Assembly: GCA_021159005.1 (NCBI GenBank)
Contig: JAGGSN010000143.1
Coordinates: 1-34,998 of the forward strand
Reading direction: 5' to 3'
Length of the DNA stretch: 34,998 nucleotides
From: Candidatus Zixiibacteriota bacterium
Lineage (GTDB): Bacteria > Zixibacteria > MSB-5A5 > UBA10806 > 4484-95
Position 1 is the stretch's first letter. Each line of letters starts with the position of its first letter. Shown piece by piece: positions 26,383 to 34,875 of this stretch. A model generated the notes under the pieces. It did not search any database. It worked only from the letters and a program-made list of their open reading frames with translations, and had not been told where the DNA came from. Made by a program: the position numbers and the translations under genes.

Positions 26383-26931
26383 ATGCTTAGTTATGATTAC
26401 ACTCCCCATTTGCTTGAAGTTGCCCGATTAATGGAACTGGCGGCGCGAACTGCGCCAAAATCCAAAGGGGAAGATTATGTGGAAGTTATGACTATTTCAG
26501 GCGAAGCTATCAAGAAATTCGCCGATGATATGATAAGTTTTGGCGTTAGAACCGGTAAGAAAGATTTTGACCGGGACGCTAAAAACATTGAAAAATCGCC
26601 CGTCATTGTTTTTATCGGGCTTAAAAATGCCACCACTCTCGGACTTAACTGCAGCGCTTGTGGTTTTTCAACCTGCGCCGATTTGGAAAAAGCCCCTAAA
26701 ACCAATGTTGAATTTAGCGGCCCGATTTGCGTTTTGCGGCAGCTTGATTTTGGCATCGCGCTTGGCTCGGCGGTTAAAACAGCTCAGATGATGAATGTGG
26801 ACAATCGAATAATGTACCGCTGCGGTGTAGTGGCTAAACAAACCGGTTTGGTTGATTGGGATATTGTTATGGGAATTCCACTTTCGGCTGCCGGTAAGAA
26901 TATCTATTTTGACAGAGAAATAAAAAAGTAA
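26383..26931 (+). CDS. DUF2148 ferredoxin-like domain protein
   Basis: 182 residues. Four cysteines, Cys90, Cys93 and Cys98 in LNCSACGFSTC and Cys116 in GPIC, form a plausible iron-sulfur cluster site. The C-terminal half has the family strings DFGIALGSAVKTAQ, VDNRIMYR and VVMGIPLSAAGKNI-like sequence. The family is uncharacterised and widespread in anaerobes, which hints at an anaerobic or microaerobic lifestyle; no reaction can be named. It has a good ribosome site (AAGGAAG) nine bases after rng and sits within the operon, but why it lies between an RNase and L21 is unclear. Confidence 0.85.
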   Translation: MLSYDYTPHLLEVARLMELAARTAPKSKGEDYVEVMTISGEAIKKFADDMISFGVRTGKKDFDRDAKNIEKSPVIVFIGLKNATTLGLNCSACGFSTCADLEKAPKTNVEFSGPICVLRQLDFGIALGSAVKTAQMMNVDNRIMYRCGVVAKQTGLVDWDIVMGIPLSAAGKNIYFDREIKK

Positions 26932-26935
26932 AGCG

Positions 26936-26958
26936 AACTTTTTAGAATCTAAAAAGTT
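26936..26958 (+). promoter_or_regulatory. AT-rich hairpin in the rplU leader
   Basis: Perfect inverted repeat with 11-base arms AACTTTTTAGA / TCTAAAAAGTT around one base, five bases after the DUF2148 stop and about 80 bases before rplU. It could protect or partly terminate the upstream message or act in an L21 leader. The stem is AT-rich and no plus-strand T-run follows. Confidence 0.4.
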
Positions 26959-27039
26959 AAAAATGTTTGAATTGAAAGTAAAGAACTTGACCAAGAGCAG
27001 ATTTTGTTTATATATATGTTTTAACAAAAGGAGATTTCG

Positions 27040-27351
27040 ATGCGTGCAATAATTGAAAGCGGCGGGATGCAATTCCCAATTGAACAAGAAGCTGTTATTC
27101 AAGTCCCAAAACTGAATGTTGAGGCAGGTCAGAAGTGTGAATTCGATAAAGTACTGCTTGTTAGCGGCGATAATAAATTTGCAGTTGGCAAACCCTATAT
27201 TGATGGCGCAAGTGTCAAGGGTGAAGTGCTGTCGCATGGCAAGTCTGACAAAGTAAAGGTTTTTAAGTTTAAAAGGCGCAGAAAATACAGAAAAACAACC
27301 GGTCATAGGCAGCAATATACTGAAGTTAAAATTCTAAATATTTCAGCTTAG
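27040..27351 (+). CDS. rplU: 50S ribosomal protein L21
   Basis: 103 residues, the normal size. Starts MRAIIESGGMQ-F, with KLNVEAGQK, VGKPYIDGASV and the basic KFKRRRKYRKTTGHRQQYTEVKI-type end seen in two shorter blocks (VKVFKFKRRRKYRK, TGHRQQYTEVKI) that bind 23S rRNA. A strong AAAAGGAG site precedes the ATG. The L27 gene rpmA, its almost constant downstream partner, is absent; bamA follows after three bases. Confidence 0.96.
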   Translation: MRAIIESGGMQFPIEQEAVIQVPKLNVEAGQKCEFDKVLLVSGDNKFAVGKPYIDGASVKGEVLSHGKSDKVKVFKFKRRRKYRKTTGHRQQYTEVKILNISA

Positions 27352-27354
27352 TTT

Positions 27355-29697
27355 ATGAAGCGAATTAGTTTCGTTATAATAGCATTATTATTCACCGCAA
27401 ATATTGCCCAATCTGCGGTTGAGGATTATTACGGCAAAGCCATTGTCTCGGTGAAGCTTTCGGAAACGTATGCTGCTGACAGCTTCTTAGTATATAACAG
27501 CTCGGGCTTGGTGCCGGGAGAAATTCTTACCGGCGCTATGCTTCAGGATGCTGTAAAAAAAATATACGCCTTGGGCATATTTTCCGATGTTGCGATTACC
27601 GGCGAGCTTGTCTCCGGCGGTGTGAATCTTTTTATTAATGTTGTGCCGTATCCGCGTGTTTCCAAAATCCAATTCAAAGACAACAATAAGATTAAAGATA
27701 AAACACTAAAAAAAGAACTAACTATTAATGAGGGGCGCATAATTTCACCGGGGGCTATTAAAACAAATGTCAGCAGAATAAAAAAGCTTTACGAAGAAAA
27801 AGGCTACTTAATGGCGGTTGTCGAATCTGATATTGTTCCCGATGATGACAACCCTGATAAAGCTGTACTTACGTTTATTATTGAAGAAGGCAGCAAAGTT
27901 AAGGTTAGAGATATCACATTTTTCGGCAATGAAAATTTTACCGATAACAAGCTCAGGTCAAAGATTTCGACAAAGAAAAAATCTTTCTTCCGGACGGGTA
28001 CTTTCGATAGAGAAAAATATCGCGAGGATAAGGGTAAAATTATTGATTTTTATAAAAATGAAGGCTATATCGACGCGGTTATTATTGCCGATTCTATAAT
28101 ATATGCCGATGATTCAAGGATGCAGTATTCTGTATTCGCAGGCACTACTTATGTTGAAAAACCTGATATATTTATCAAGATATATATCGATGAGGGCAAG
28201 CGCTATTATTTCGGTAATTTCACATGGGAAGGCAACGAGATATTTGACGACAACAAGCTAAGCGCAATTTTCAAAGTGAAAGAGGGGGAGAAGTATAATC
28301 AGGAAAAATATGATAATATGCTTTTCAAAATATATGAAATGTATCAGGATGAAGGCTATTGGTATGTCCAGATAGATGAGAACAAAACTCCCCGTGATAA
28401 AATACTTGATGTTCATTTCACATTGGTCGAAAATCAAGCGGTGTCCGTTAGGATGATTCATATCGAGGGCAATACTAAAACCAAAGATAAAGTTATCCGT
28501 CGGGAATTGAAAATCAAACCAAACCAGATATTCAAAAGATCGATACTCGGACGGTCGCTTCGGGAAGTTATGATGCTGAACTTTTTTGGCAATGTAACGC
28601 CGGATTGGACAATCTTGGATAACGGCGATATTGATCTGATTATTAAAGTCGAGGAAAAACCAACAGGTCAATTTAATGTAGGGACCGGGTATTCTCAATC
28701 GGATGGATTTGTGGGCACATTCGGAATAGGCTGGCCAAATTTCCTTGGCGGCGGTCAAACATTAACTTTCAATTCCGATTATGGAAATAGGCGAAAAACT
28801 TTCAACCTAAGCTATTACGATCCATGGTTTTTAGATACTCCAACTTTCGTCGGCGGAAGTGTATATGTTCAGGAAAGAGATGAGAGATCGCGCTATTATT
28901 TCACCGAACAGAAACGCGGTGGAAGTATCAGGATTGGCCGTAGATTGCGCTGGCCGGATAATTATTTTAAAATATTCTCAAGCTATAGGCTTGAGGAAGT
29001 TAAATATTATAGTTTTAGCAGTAATGAAATCGATACGTCATCTTCAATTTATCAAGACCCGGGACCTCATACCAAATCGGTTCTAAGCCTAACTATCGAA
29101 AGAGATTCCCGAGATTTAGCGATGTTTCCCACTAAGGGCGCCTCAATATACTGGACAGGCGAACTTGGCGGCACTTTCCTTCGGGGAGATTGGGATTTTT
29201 ACAAACATACTATGGGTATTAGTTATTATTACACTCCTCTTTGGAAGCTTACACTTGGTTTGAAAGGAAAATGGGGCTTTGCCAAAGGGATATATGATAC
29301 CGATAAGGACGTGCCGTATGCAGACAGGTTTTTCCCCGGCGGCATCAGTTACGATGGCACTATCAGGGGATATGATGATTATAGCATCGGACCAAAGAAT
29401 GATTACAATAATGCTTTGGGCGGACGAAGCGAAGTTATATACAATTTGGAGATTACTGTTCCTATTGCCGACCAGCAATTTTACATACTTTGTTTCGCCG
29501 ATGCCGGCAATGCCTATAGCACTGGCGATGGCTTAAAAGATAATTTTTATAAAAATTTCAATAAATCTGCAGGTTTTGGTTTCAGGGTTGTTGCGCCGAT
29601 GATTGGCATAATCGGATTTGATTTCGGCTGGCCATTTAACGGCCCATCTTATAAACGCGGTATGCAATATCATTTCCAAATCGGAAAGGGATTTTAA
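27355..29697 (+). CDS. bamA: Outer-membrane protein assembly factor BamA
   Basis: 780 residues. Signal peptide at about 1-20 (ending AQSA). Five POTRA-type repeats can be followed over about 22-430, with characteristic openings such as VRDITFFGNENFTDNKL and VRMIHIEGNTKTKDKVI. A 16-strand barrel fills about 440-780, with TIRGYDDYSIGP and the conserved RGY at 671-673. The C-terminal residue is Phe. BamA folds and inserts outer-membrane barrels, presumably including the barrels encoded at 361-2094 and 6348-7886. The gene starts three bases after rplU and is followed by skp and lpxD, the classic envelope-biogenesis order. Confidence 0.95.
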   Translation: MKRISFVIIALLFTANIAQSAVEDYYGKAIVSVKLSETYAADSFLVYNSSGLVPGEILTGAMLQDAVKKIYALGIFSDVAITGELVSGGVNLFINVVPYPRVSKIQFKDNNKIKDKTLKKELTINEGRIISPGAIKTNVSRIKKLYEEKGYLMAVVESDIVPDDDNPDKAVLTFIIEEGSKVKVRDITFFGNENFTDNKLRSKISTKKKSFFRTGTFDREKYREDKGKIIDFYKNEGYIDAVIIADSIIYADDSRMQYSVFAGTTYVEKPDIFIKIYIDEGKRYYFGNFTWEGNEIFDDNKLSAIFKVKEGEKYNQEKYDNMLFKIYEMYQDEGYWYVQIDENKTPRDKILDVHFTLVENQAVSVRMIHIEGNTKTKDKVIRRELKIKPNQIFKRSILGRSLREVMMLNFFGNVTPDWTILDNGDIDLIIKVEEKPTGQFNVGTGYSQSDGFVGTFGIGWPNFLGGGQTLTFNSDYGNRRKTFNLSYYDPWFLDTPTFVGGSVYVQERDERSRYYFTEQKRGGSIRIGRRLRWPDNYFKIFSSYRLEEVKYYSFSSNEIDTSSSIYQDPGPHTKSVLSLTIERDSRDLAMFPTKGASIYWTGELGGTFLRGDWDFYKHTMGISYYYTPLWKLTLGLKGKWGFAKGIYDTDKDVPYADRFFPGGISYDGTIRGYDDYSIGPKNDYNNALGGRSEVIYNLEITVPIADQQFYILCFADAGNAYSTGDGLKDNFYKNFNKSAGFGFRVVAPMIGIIGFDFGWPFNGPSYKRGMQYHFQIGKGF

Positions 29698-29708
29698 AGG
29701 AGCAAATT

Positions 29709-30227
29709 ATGCGGAAAAGTTTAATTGTCGGGTTGTTTATTGGTCTTATGACTTGCGTCGTTATGGCTGATGATGTGAAAATCGGCTATGTTGATTCACA
29801 GCGAATTTTCGCCGAATACCAGGAATATCAGGATGCCCAAATAAAATTTGATAAAGACTTGGAAAGCTGGAATACTCAGGGCGATCAGATGAAGCGGGAT
29901 ATTGAAGAATTAAAAAGTGAAATCGAGGGACAATCTCTGATACTATCCGCCGAAAAGAAAAAGGAAAAAGAAAACATGCTTTTGGCCAAACAGGATACGT
30001 TAAACCAATTCTTGAATGCTACTTTTGGTCCTGATGGCAAAGCGGAACGTAGGATGGCGGAGCTTTCAAAGCCGGTTCATGATAAAATCATAAGCATTAT
30101 TGAAAGAATCGCAATCGAAAATAATTATAGCATTGTATTTGATGTCGGGACAGTTAATATTGCCTACGCAAAAAAGAGCCTCGATATCACGGATGATGTT
30201 CTCGTTGAACTGGCTGCTGAGGAGTAA
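29709..30227 (+). CDS. skp: OmpH/Skp family periplasmic chaperone
   Basis: 172 residues. Signal peptide ending near VVMA-DD, then [14 protein letters not shown], the family opening. A long charged coiled-coil stretch covers about 45-115 (the tentacles that grip unfolded barrels), and the family ending [14 protein letters not shown] returns to the trimer core. It has a good AAAGGAG site 11 bases after bamA. Its TAA overlaps the lpxD ATG by one base. Confidence 0.9.
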   Translation: MRKSLIVGLFIGLMTCVVMADDVKIGYVDSQRIFAEYQEYQDAQIKFDKDLESWNTQGDQMKRDIEELKSEIEGQSLILSAEKKKEKENMLLAKQDTLNQFLNATFGPDGKAERRMAELSKPVHDKIISIIERIAIENNYSIVFDVGTVNIAYAKKSLDITDDVLVELAAEE

Positions 30228-31246
30228 TGGAATTTAAGCTCTCGGAGATTGCCGAAAAAATTGGGGCCGAGCTTGTTGGCAATGATATAACAGTTTCCGG
30301 ACTGGCAACTATTGACAACCCTAAGCCGGGAACCCTCACCTTTATAACCTCGAAAAAGTATCGGAAGAAGCTGGCTGATTGTATTTGCCCGGCAGTAATT
30401 GTCCCGCCAAAAGTCGAATCTGATAAGCATAGTCTTTTGGTTAAAGATGATCCATACCTTGGTTTTGGTTTGGCAATGCGCCTTTTTCACAATAATCACT
30501 ATCGGCCAACCCCTAAAATCGAAAATTCTGCCGCAGTATCAAAAAACGCTGAAATTGGCAAGGATGCCTATATTGGGCATCATGCTGTTATTGAAAACAA
30601 CGCTAAAATCGGAGACAACTGCGTTATTCATTCCGGCGTAATTATAGCCCGCAATTCTGTGATTGGCGACAATTGTTTTATTTATCCTAATGCGGTTATT
30701 ATGCATGATGTGATAATTGGCAGCAGGTCAGCTATATATGCCGGCGTTGTTATTGGCTCTGATGGTTTTGGTTATGCCAGAGACGGCAACAAGCATATTA
30801 AAATTCCTCAAACAGGCATTGTAGTATTAGAAGATGATGTCGAGATTGGCGCCAACACCACTATTGACCGCGCCACTATCGGCGAAACAAGAATTGGCAC
30901 AGGCGCAATAATAGACAATCTCGTGCAAATAGCGCATAACTGCAGAATTGGCGCCGGTTCAATAATATGCGCCCAGGTTGGTGTGGCTGGCACAACCACT
31001 ATAGGTAAAAACGTGATTTTAGCCGGGCAGGTTGGCATAGCTGGCCATCTTACTATTGGCGATGGGGTTATCGCTCAGGCGCAATCTGGCATACCCAACG
31101 ATATTTCAGCCGATTCCATAGTTTTTGGCACACCGGCAAGAGAGGTCAGGCTGGCGCATAGAGTTGATTCTTTGCTTAATCATTTGCCCGATTATATTCA
31201 ACGACTTCGGGAAGTTGAAAAAAAGTTAAATAAATCAGAAAAATAA
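30227..31246 (+). CDS. lpxD: UDP-3-O-acylglucosamine N-acyltransferase
   Basis: 339 residues. Adds the N-linked acyl chain in lipid A synthesis, third step. The N-terminal uridine-binding domain ([18 protein letters not shown], about 28-45) is followed by a left-handed beta helix of hexapeptide repeats (about 100-290). The catalytic His237 is in [11 protein letters not shown], preceded by [11 protein letters not shown] coiled C-terminal end follows. Its presence supports an LPS-containing outer membrane. It is the last gene of the large operon; an 80-base gap follows. Confidence 0.95.
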   Translation: MEFKLSEIAEKIGAELVGNDITVSGLATIDNPKPGTLTFITSKKYRKKLADCICPAVIVPPKVESDKHSLLVKDDPYLGFGLAMRLFHNNHYRPTPKIENSAAVSKNAEIGKDAYIGHHAVIENNAKIGDNCVIHSGVIIARNSVIGDNCFIYPNAVIMHDVIIGSRSAIYAGVVIGSDGFGYARDGNKHIKIPQTGIVVLEDDVEIGANTTIDRATIGETRIGTGAIIDNLVQIAHNCRIGAGSIICAQVGVAGTTTIGKNVILAGQVGIAGHLTIGDGVIAQAQSGIPNDISADSIVFGTPAREVRLAHRVDSLLNHLPDYIQRLREVEKKLNKSEK

Positions 31247-31326
31247 TTTAATTTAGGAACAAAATTAATAAAAATACTGTTTTTCAATATGTTTATTAAT
31301 AATGAAATACTTAACAGGAGAAAATA

Positions 31327-31653
31327 ATGACTGAATTACTGCAAATCACGGAACAAAATTTTGAAACAGAAGTTCTTAAATCAGATATTCCGGTACTGGT
31401 CGATTTTTGGGCTGAATGGTGTGCTCCCTGTCGGATGATTGGTCCCATAGTCAAAGAATTGGCTTCGGAATACGATGGCAAATTAAGAGTTGCCAAACTT
31501 GATGTTGACTCGCTTGGTTCGATTGCTCAACGTTATAGAATATTGTCCATCCCTACAGTCATTATCTTTAAAAATGGCGAGGTTGCCTCGCAGATAATAG
31601 GCGCAGTTCCGAAAAAAGATTTGGTAAGCCAAGTTGAGAAAGCTATAGCATAG
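31327..31653 (+). CDS. trxA: Thioredoxin
   Basis: 108 residues with the active site WCAPC (Cys32, Cys35) and the cis-proline SIPTV. A cytoplasmic disulfide reductant; no signal peptide. A CAGGAG ribosome site precedes the ATG. Its TAG overlaps the next gene's GTG by one base. Confidence 0.96.
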   Translation: MTELLQITEQNFETEVLKSDIPVLVDFWAEWCAPCRMIGPIVKELASEYDGKLRVAKLDVDSLGSIAQRYRILSIPTVIIFKNGEVASQIIGAVPKKDLVSQVEKAIA

Positions 31654-32072
31654 TGACAGATAACGATTTCACTGACCCTGATACTATCAAAGATATTATC
31701 GATGACAGCCAAATTATTGCGGTCGTAGGCCTTTCGGATAAACCGAATAGAGCCTCTCATGGCGTAGCATCATATTTGAAGCGAGAAGGCTATACGGTTA
31801 TTCCGGTTAACCCCAATAAAGATATTATTCTTGGCGAGAAATCATACCCTAATCTGAAATCGATACCGCAGCCGATTGATTTGGTCGATATTTTCCGCAG
31901 AAGCGATGCTGTTGGCCCGATAGTTGATGAGGCTATTTCGATTAAGGCCAAAGCGGTCTGGCTTCAGCAGGATGTTATAAATCATGATGCCGCTAAGAAA
32001 GCCGCCGATGCCGGTTTAAAGGTAGTGATGAATCGCTGTCTGTTTTTGGAGCATACAAAACTGAAATCATAA
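31653..32072 (+). CDS. CoA-binding domain protein (YccU family)
   Basis: 139 residues. A Rossmann-type CoA-binding fold: AVVGLSDKPNRASHGVA (23-39), VIPVNPN (49-55) and the family ending VVMNRCLFLEH (124-134). These small proteins resemble the CoA-binding part of succinyl-CoA synthetase; their role is unknown. Start is GTG overlapping the trxA stop (TAGTG), so it is probably co-translated with thioredoxin, perhaps linking to thiol metabolism. Confidence 0.88.
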   Translation: MTDNDFTDPDTIKDIIDDSQIIAVVGLSDKPNRASHGVASYLKREGYTVIPVNPNKDIILGEKSYPNLKSIPQPIDLVDIFRRSDAVGPIVDEAISIKAKAVWLQQDVINHDAAKKAADAGLKVVMNRCLFLEHTKLKS

Positions 32073-32098
32073 TCAGTTCAACTAAGAGATATTATTTT

Positions 32099-32130
32099 AT
32101 GGCTGGTGTACAGCCCCGTACGCCAGCCAT
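32099..32130. repeat. Palindromic repeat, GTTGGTG family, diverged copy 3
   Basis: Arms ATGGCTGGTGTAC and GTACGCCAGCCAT around a 6-base loop, with one G-T wobble. Compared with copies 1 and 2 a T-A pair of the stem has become C-G and wobble positions have moved, so the fold is kept. Confidence 0.65.
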
Positions 32131-32168
32131 ATTATCTTTGCTGCAAACATTTTTCTAATGGTTTTAGT

Positions 32169-32198
32169 TTGCAATACTATCCGGTTTTATTGTATATT
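32169..32198 (+). promoter_or_regulatory. Possible promoter for the OsmC gene
   Basis: TTGCAA, 18-base spacer, TATATT (five of six), ending about 65 bases before the ATG at 32263. Confidence 0.45.
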
Positions 32199-32262
32199 AT
32201 TTAAAAAGCTTGCGGCTATTTTGCCGATGGTATATTAAGCATGTGAAAAAGAGCGAGACAGT

Positions 32263-32715
32263 ATGATTAAACCTTATGTGAAAATCCCCAAAAATGTTGA
32301 TACCGAACTTCAATGGACAGATGGGCTTAAATTTGAAGCAAATACCGGTTCGAAGCATTCGGTTACAATGGATGCTTCACCCGAGCATGGCGGGGCTGAT
32401 GATGGCGCCAGACCTATGGAAACATTGCTCTCAGCTTTAGGCGGCTGTACCGGTATGGACTTAATTACAATTTTGAAAAAGAAAAGATGTCATCCTGAAG
32501 AGCTTAAAATCAACCTGCATGGCGAGCGGGTTTCCACTCATCCTCATGTATTCAAATCAATTACTATGGAATATCTAATATGGGGTTCCGACATTACCGA
32601 TGAAGATGTGCAATGGGCATTAAGCCTGTCGCTTGATAAATATTGCTCAGTAGCGTCGATGCTTAAAAAATGCTGCAAACTGAATTATAAATGGCGAATT
32701 TACAACAAGAAGTAA
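32263..32715 (+). CDS. OsmC-family protein
   Basis: 150 residues. The two redox-active cysteines of the family are present, Cys62 in ALGGCTGMDL and Cys128 in DKYCSVASM, as is the ARPMETLLSALGG helix. OsmC/Ohr-type proteins reduce organic hydroperoxides; this one is closer to the general OsmC group than to Ohr, so the peroxide substrate is uncertain. The downstream rhomboid gene starts seven bases after its stop. Confidence 0.88.
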   Translation: MIKPYVKIPKNVDTELQWTDGLKFEANTGSKHSVTMDASPEHGGADDGARPMETLLSALGGCTGMDLITILKKKRCHPEELKINLHGERVSTHPHVFKSITMEYLIWGSDITDEDVQWALSLSLDKYCSVASMLKKCCKLNYKWRIYNKK

Positions 32716-32722
32716 GGATTTT

Positions 32723-33538
32723 ATGAACGGTTATCGACCTCAATTTGCTGGTTTTGGCGCTCGCGGCATGATTCCGCCTGTTGTCAAAGCTCTATTAATA
32801 TCTAATGCGGCAGTCTTTTTAATAACCTATTTTATGCCGGGTACAATCGCCGGAATCTTTGGACTGGTTCCCAAATTTGTCTGGAGCCGGTTATGGATAT
32901 GGCAATTATTTACCTATATGTTTCTTCATGGCGGCTTCTGGCATATTCTGATGAATATGTTTATCTTGTGGATGTTCGGCTCCGATTTGGAGAGGACATG
33001 GGGCAGCCGTGAATTCTTGAAATTTTATATTGTATGTGGTGTAGGTGCAGGCTTGTTTAATGTATTATTCCAGCCATCATCGTTAATTCCAATTATCGGC
33101 GCCTCAGGAGCAATATACGGCGTCTTGGTAGCTTATGCCCTTATGTATCCTAATCGATTGGTATATATCTACTTCCTTTTTCCGGTTAAAGTTAAATATC
33201 TTGTTATCTTTTTGGCGGCTATGAGCTTTTTTATGTCGATGGGCGGCAGTCATGACAATATCGCTCATTTCGCCCATCTTGGTGGAATGCTTATTGGCTA
33301 TGTTTATTTGAAATTTAATATTGGAATGTGGCGAATAAATTCATTGAAATATAAAATTTCAAGTTTCAAACATAAGCAAAAAATGCAGAAAATTGCCCGT
33401 GAACACGAAAAAGAACAAAAATTAATGGAGGAAGTCGATCAAATTCTCGATAAAATAAATAAGGTTGGCTACGATAAATTGACAAAGAATGAAAAGAAAA
33501 TCCTTGAGGATGCCTCAGAAAGGCTTTCAAATAAGTAG
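32723..33538 (+). CDS. Rhomboid-family intramembrane serine protease
   Basis: 271 residues with about six membrane helices over 20-205. HGGFWHILMNM (69-79) is the family signature in the second helix. The catalytic Ser128 sits in IIGASGAIYG, and the catalytic His185 in HFAHLGGMLIG. Residues about 210-271 form a charged cytoplasmic tail ending in KLTKNEKKILEDASERL, a helical tail seen in many FCB rhomboids. It cleaves membrane-anchored substrates, unknown here. Confidence 0.92.
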   Translation: MNGYRPQFAGFGARGMIPPVVKALLISNAAVFLITYFMPGTIAGIFGLVPKFVWSRLWIWQLFTYMFLHGGFWHILMNMFILWMFGSDLERTWGSREFLKFYIVCGVGAGLFNVLFQPSSLIPIIGASGAIYGVLVAYALMYPNRLVYIYFLFPVKVKYLVIFLAAMSFFMSMGGSHDNIAHFAHLGGMLIGYVYLKFNIGMWRINSLKYKISSFKHKQKMQKIAREHEKEQKLMEEVDQILDKINKVGYDKLTKNEKKILEDASERLSNK

Positions 33539-33595
33539 ACAACTGTATTAATACATGGTTTTTAAACCGGATTGTTTCGGGAAGGCATAATTGAT

Positions 33596-34615
33596 ATGAA
33601 TAAAATATTAATTGTCGAAAACTCACCCACAATAATTAGCGTTGCCGATTCGCTTTTAAGGCAGCGGGGTTATGATGTAACATGCTTATCTGATGGTCTT
33701 GAGGCTTATAAGTTTGCCAAGGCAGAGAACCCTGATCTGATTTTAGCCGCTATGAGTATATCGGGGATTGACGGCATAGAGTTGTGCAAAAAAATTACCA
33801 GCGATACTTTGACTGGCGGAATACCTGTTGTCTTTCTAATAGGGGATAAAGATGCTCCATATCTCGATAAAATTGATTTAAGCGGAGCCCGCGGCAAGAT
33901 TAATAAGCCGTTTTCGCCTAAAGAATTACTAACTATCGTGGAGAAATTTGCCAAAATCAGCGAAACGAAATATTCAACACAGGTTGTCAATCAGGAATCC
34001 GAAGGAGGACCCAGATTGAAGCCGAAAGCCGCACCGGAAGAAATTAGAGCATCTACCAGAACAATCGTATCCGATAACCAACCACGTGACAATAAACATG
34101 AAACAGTCTTAAATCTTGATTGGACCGATCTTGATGAGACTACTGATAGCAGCTCCGACCAAACTGTAGAAACAGTTAAAAAAGACGAAACCGGCTTAGT
34201 TTTAGATGATGACCAGTATGGCTTGACAAGCCTTGCGGATGAAGCATTATCGAAAGAGAATAATGATGAAGATTACGATTGGTTTATAAATGGAATGAAA
34301 GAAGGCGATAAAGAGTCAGGCGGGAAACAAAAAACCGTTGATACGCCCAAAGAGCAAGACGCAGCAAAACCTATAATTGATTATGAGGGTCTTGAAAGTT
34401 CTGCCTCAAAGGATGATACAAAATATCGCCGTTTCCTCGATAAGTTTAAAAAAGACACCAATGAGTTAGTCGGCGAAAAAAATGTAGATATGTCTCGTAT
34501 AGATATCGACAAGTTGGTGAATGAGATTTCCGAGAAATTAGCTCAGAAGATAGTTGCCAAAATCGATAAGCAGGAGATGAAGCAGATTATATCCTCGCTT
34601 CTTAGCGGCAAGTAG
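33596..34615 (+). CDS. Receiver-like protein lacking the phospho-acceptor Asp
   Basis: 339 residues. Residues 1-120 have the CheY-type fold pattern (KILIVENSPTI at the start, PDLILAAMSISGIDG at 46-60, INKPFSP at 102-108). In that alignment the phospho-acceptor Asp is Ala52, the acidic pocket DD is Glu8-Asn9, and the switch Thr/Ser is not evident; only Lys104 is kept. Residues about 130-290 are acidic, low-complexity and probably disordered. A short helical end (about 300-335, LVNEISEKLAQKIVAKIDKQ) closes the chain. There is no DNA-binding domain. It is probably a phosphorylation-independent adaptor. The ATG has GAAGG upstream; a TTG at 33572 would add eight residues. Confidence 0.75.
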   Translation: MNKILIVENSPTIISVADSLLRQRGYDVTCLSDGLEAYKFAKAENPDLILAAMSISGIDGIELCKKITSDTLTGGIPVVFLIGDKDAPYLDKIDLSGARGKINKPFSPKELLTIVEKFAKISETKYSTQVVNQESEGGPRLKPKAAPEEIRASTRTIVSDNQPRDNKHETVLNLDWTDLDETTDSSSDQTVETVKKDETGLVLDDDQYGLTSLADEALSKENNDEDYDWFINGMKEGDKESGGKQKTVDTPKEQDAAKPIIDYEGLESSASKDDTKYRRFLDKFKKDTNELVGEKNVDMSRIDIDKLVNEISEKLAQKIVAKIDKQEMKQIISSLLSGK

Positions 34616-34872
34616 CCGCATTTTTCATTTCATACTATCCGTTTGGTTCAAAATTCGATCCACTATATATGTGTATATTCGCTATTGTTCAGCCTTTTTA
34701 ACCCAGATTTTGCAGTTGAATTATTATTATGACAGTCATTATCATACAAGACATTGCCATGAATCGCTTTCAATGCATATATGAATAAAAGTTAATTTCA
34801 CTAAAAAGTGAAAAAGAGGGCGTATCCGCCTGAGGCGGACGCTCCTGCGCGTTGACGTAAATCAAGTTAGGT
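34616..34872. other. Non-coding stretch before the right edge
   Basis: AT-rich, no ORF of note, no RNA gene recognised and no strong terminator after the receiver-like gene. Its last part holds the composite repeat at 34796-34875. Confidence 0.5.
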
Positions 34873-34875
34873 TTA
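34796..34875. repeat. Composite palindromic repeat, copy 2
   Basis: Same frame as 6189-6262: hairpin TTTCAC-TAAAAA-GTGAAA, then GTGAAAAAGAGGG, ending with GTTGACGTA and a GTTAGGTTTA tail. The core differs: it carries the palindrome TCCGCCTGAGGCGGA (34825-34839), also seen at 292-306, where copy 1 carries GCAATACGCCCCTACG. Confidence 0.6.

Noticed and set aside
26668-27315. 215-residue minus-strand ORF
   Set aside because: Antisense to the DUF2148 gene and rplU, both of which have clear family motifs; its sequence shows no protein-like pattern.
28258-28758. 166-residue minus-strand ORF
   Set aside because: Antisense shadow of bamA.
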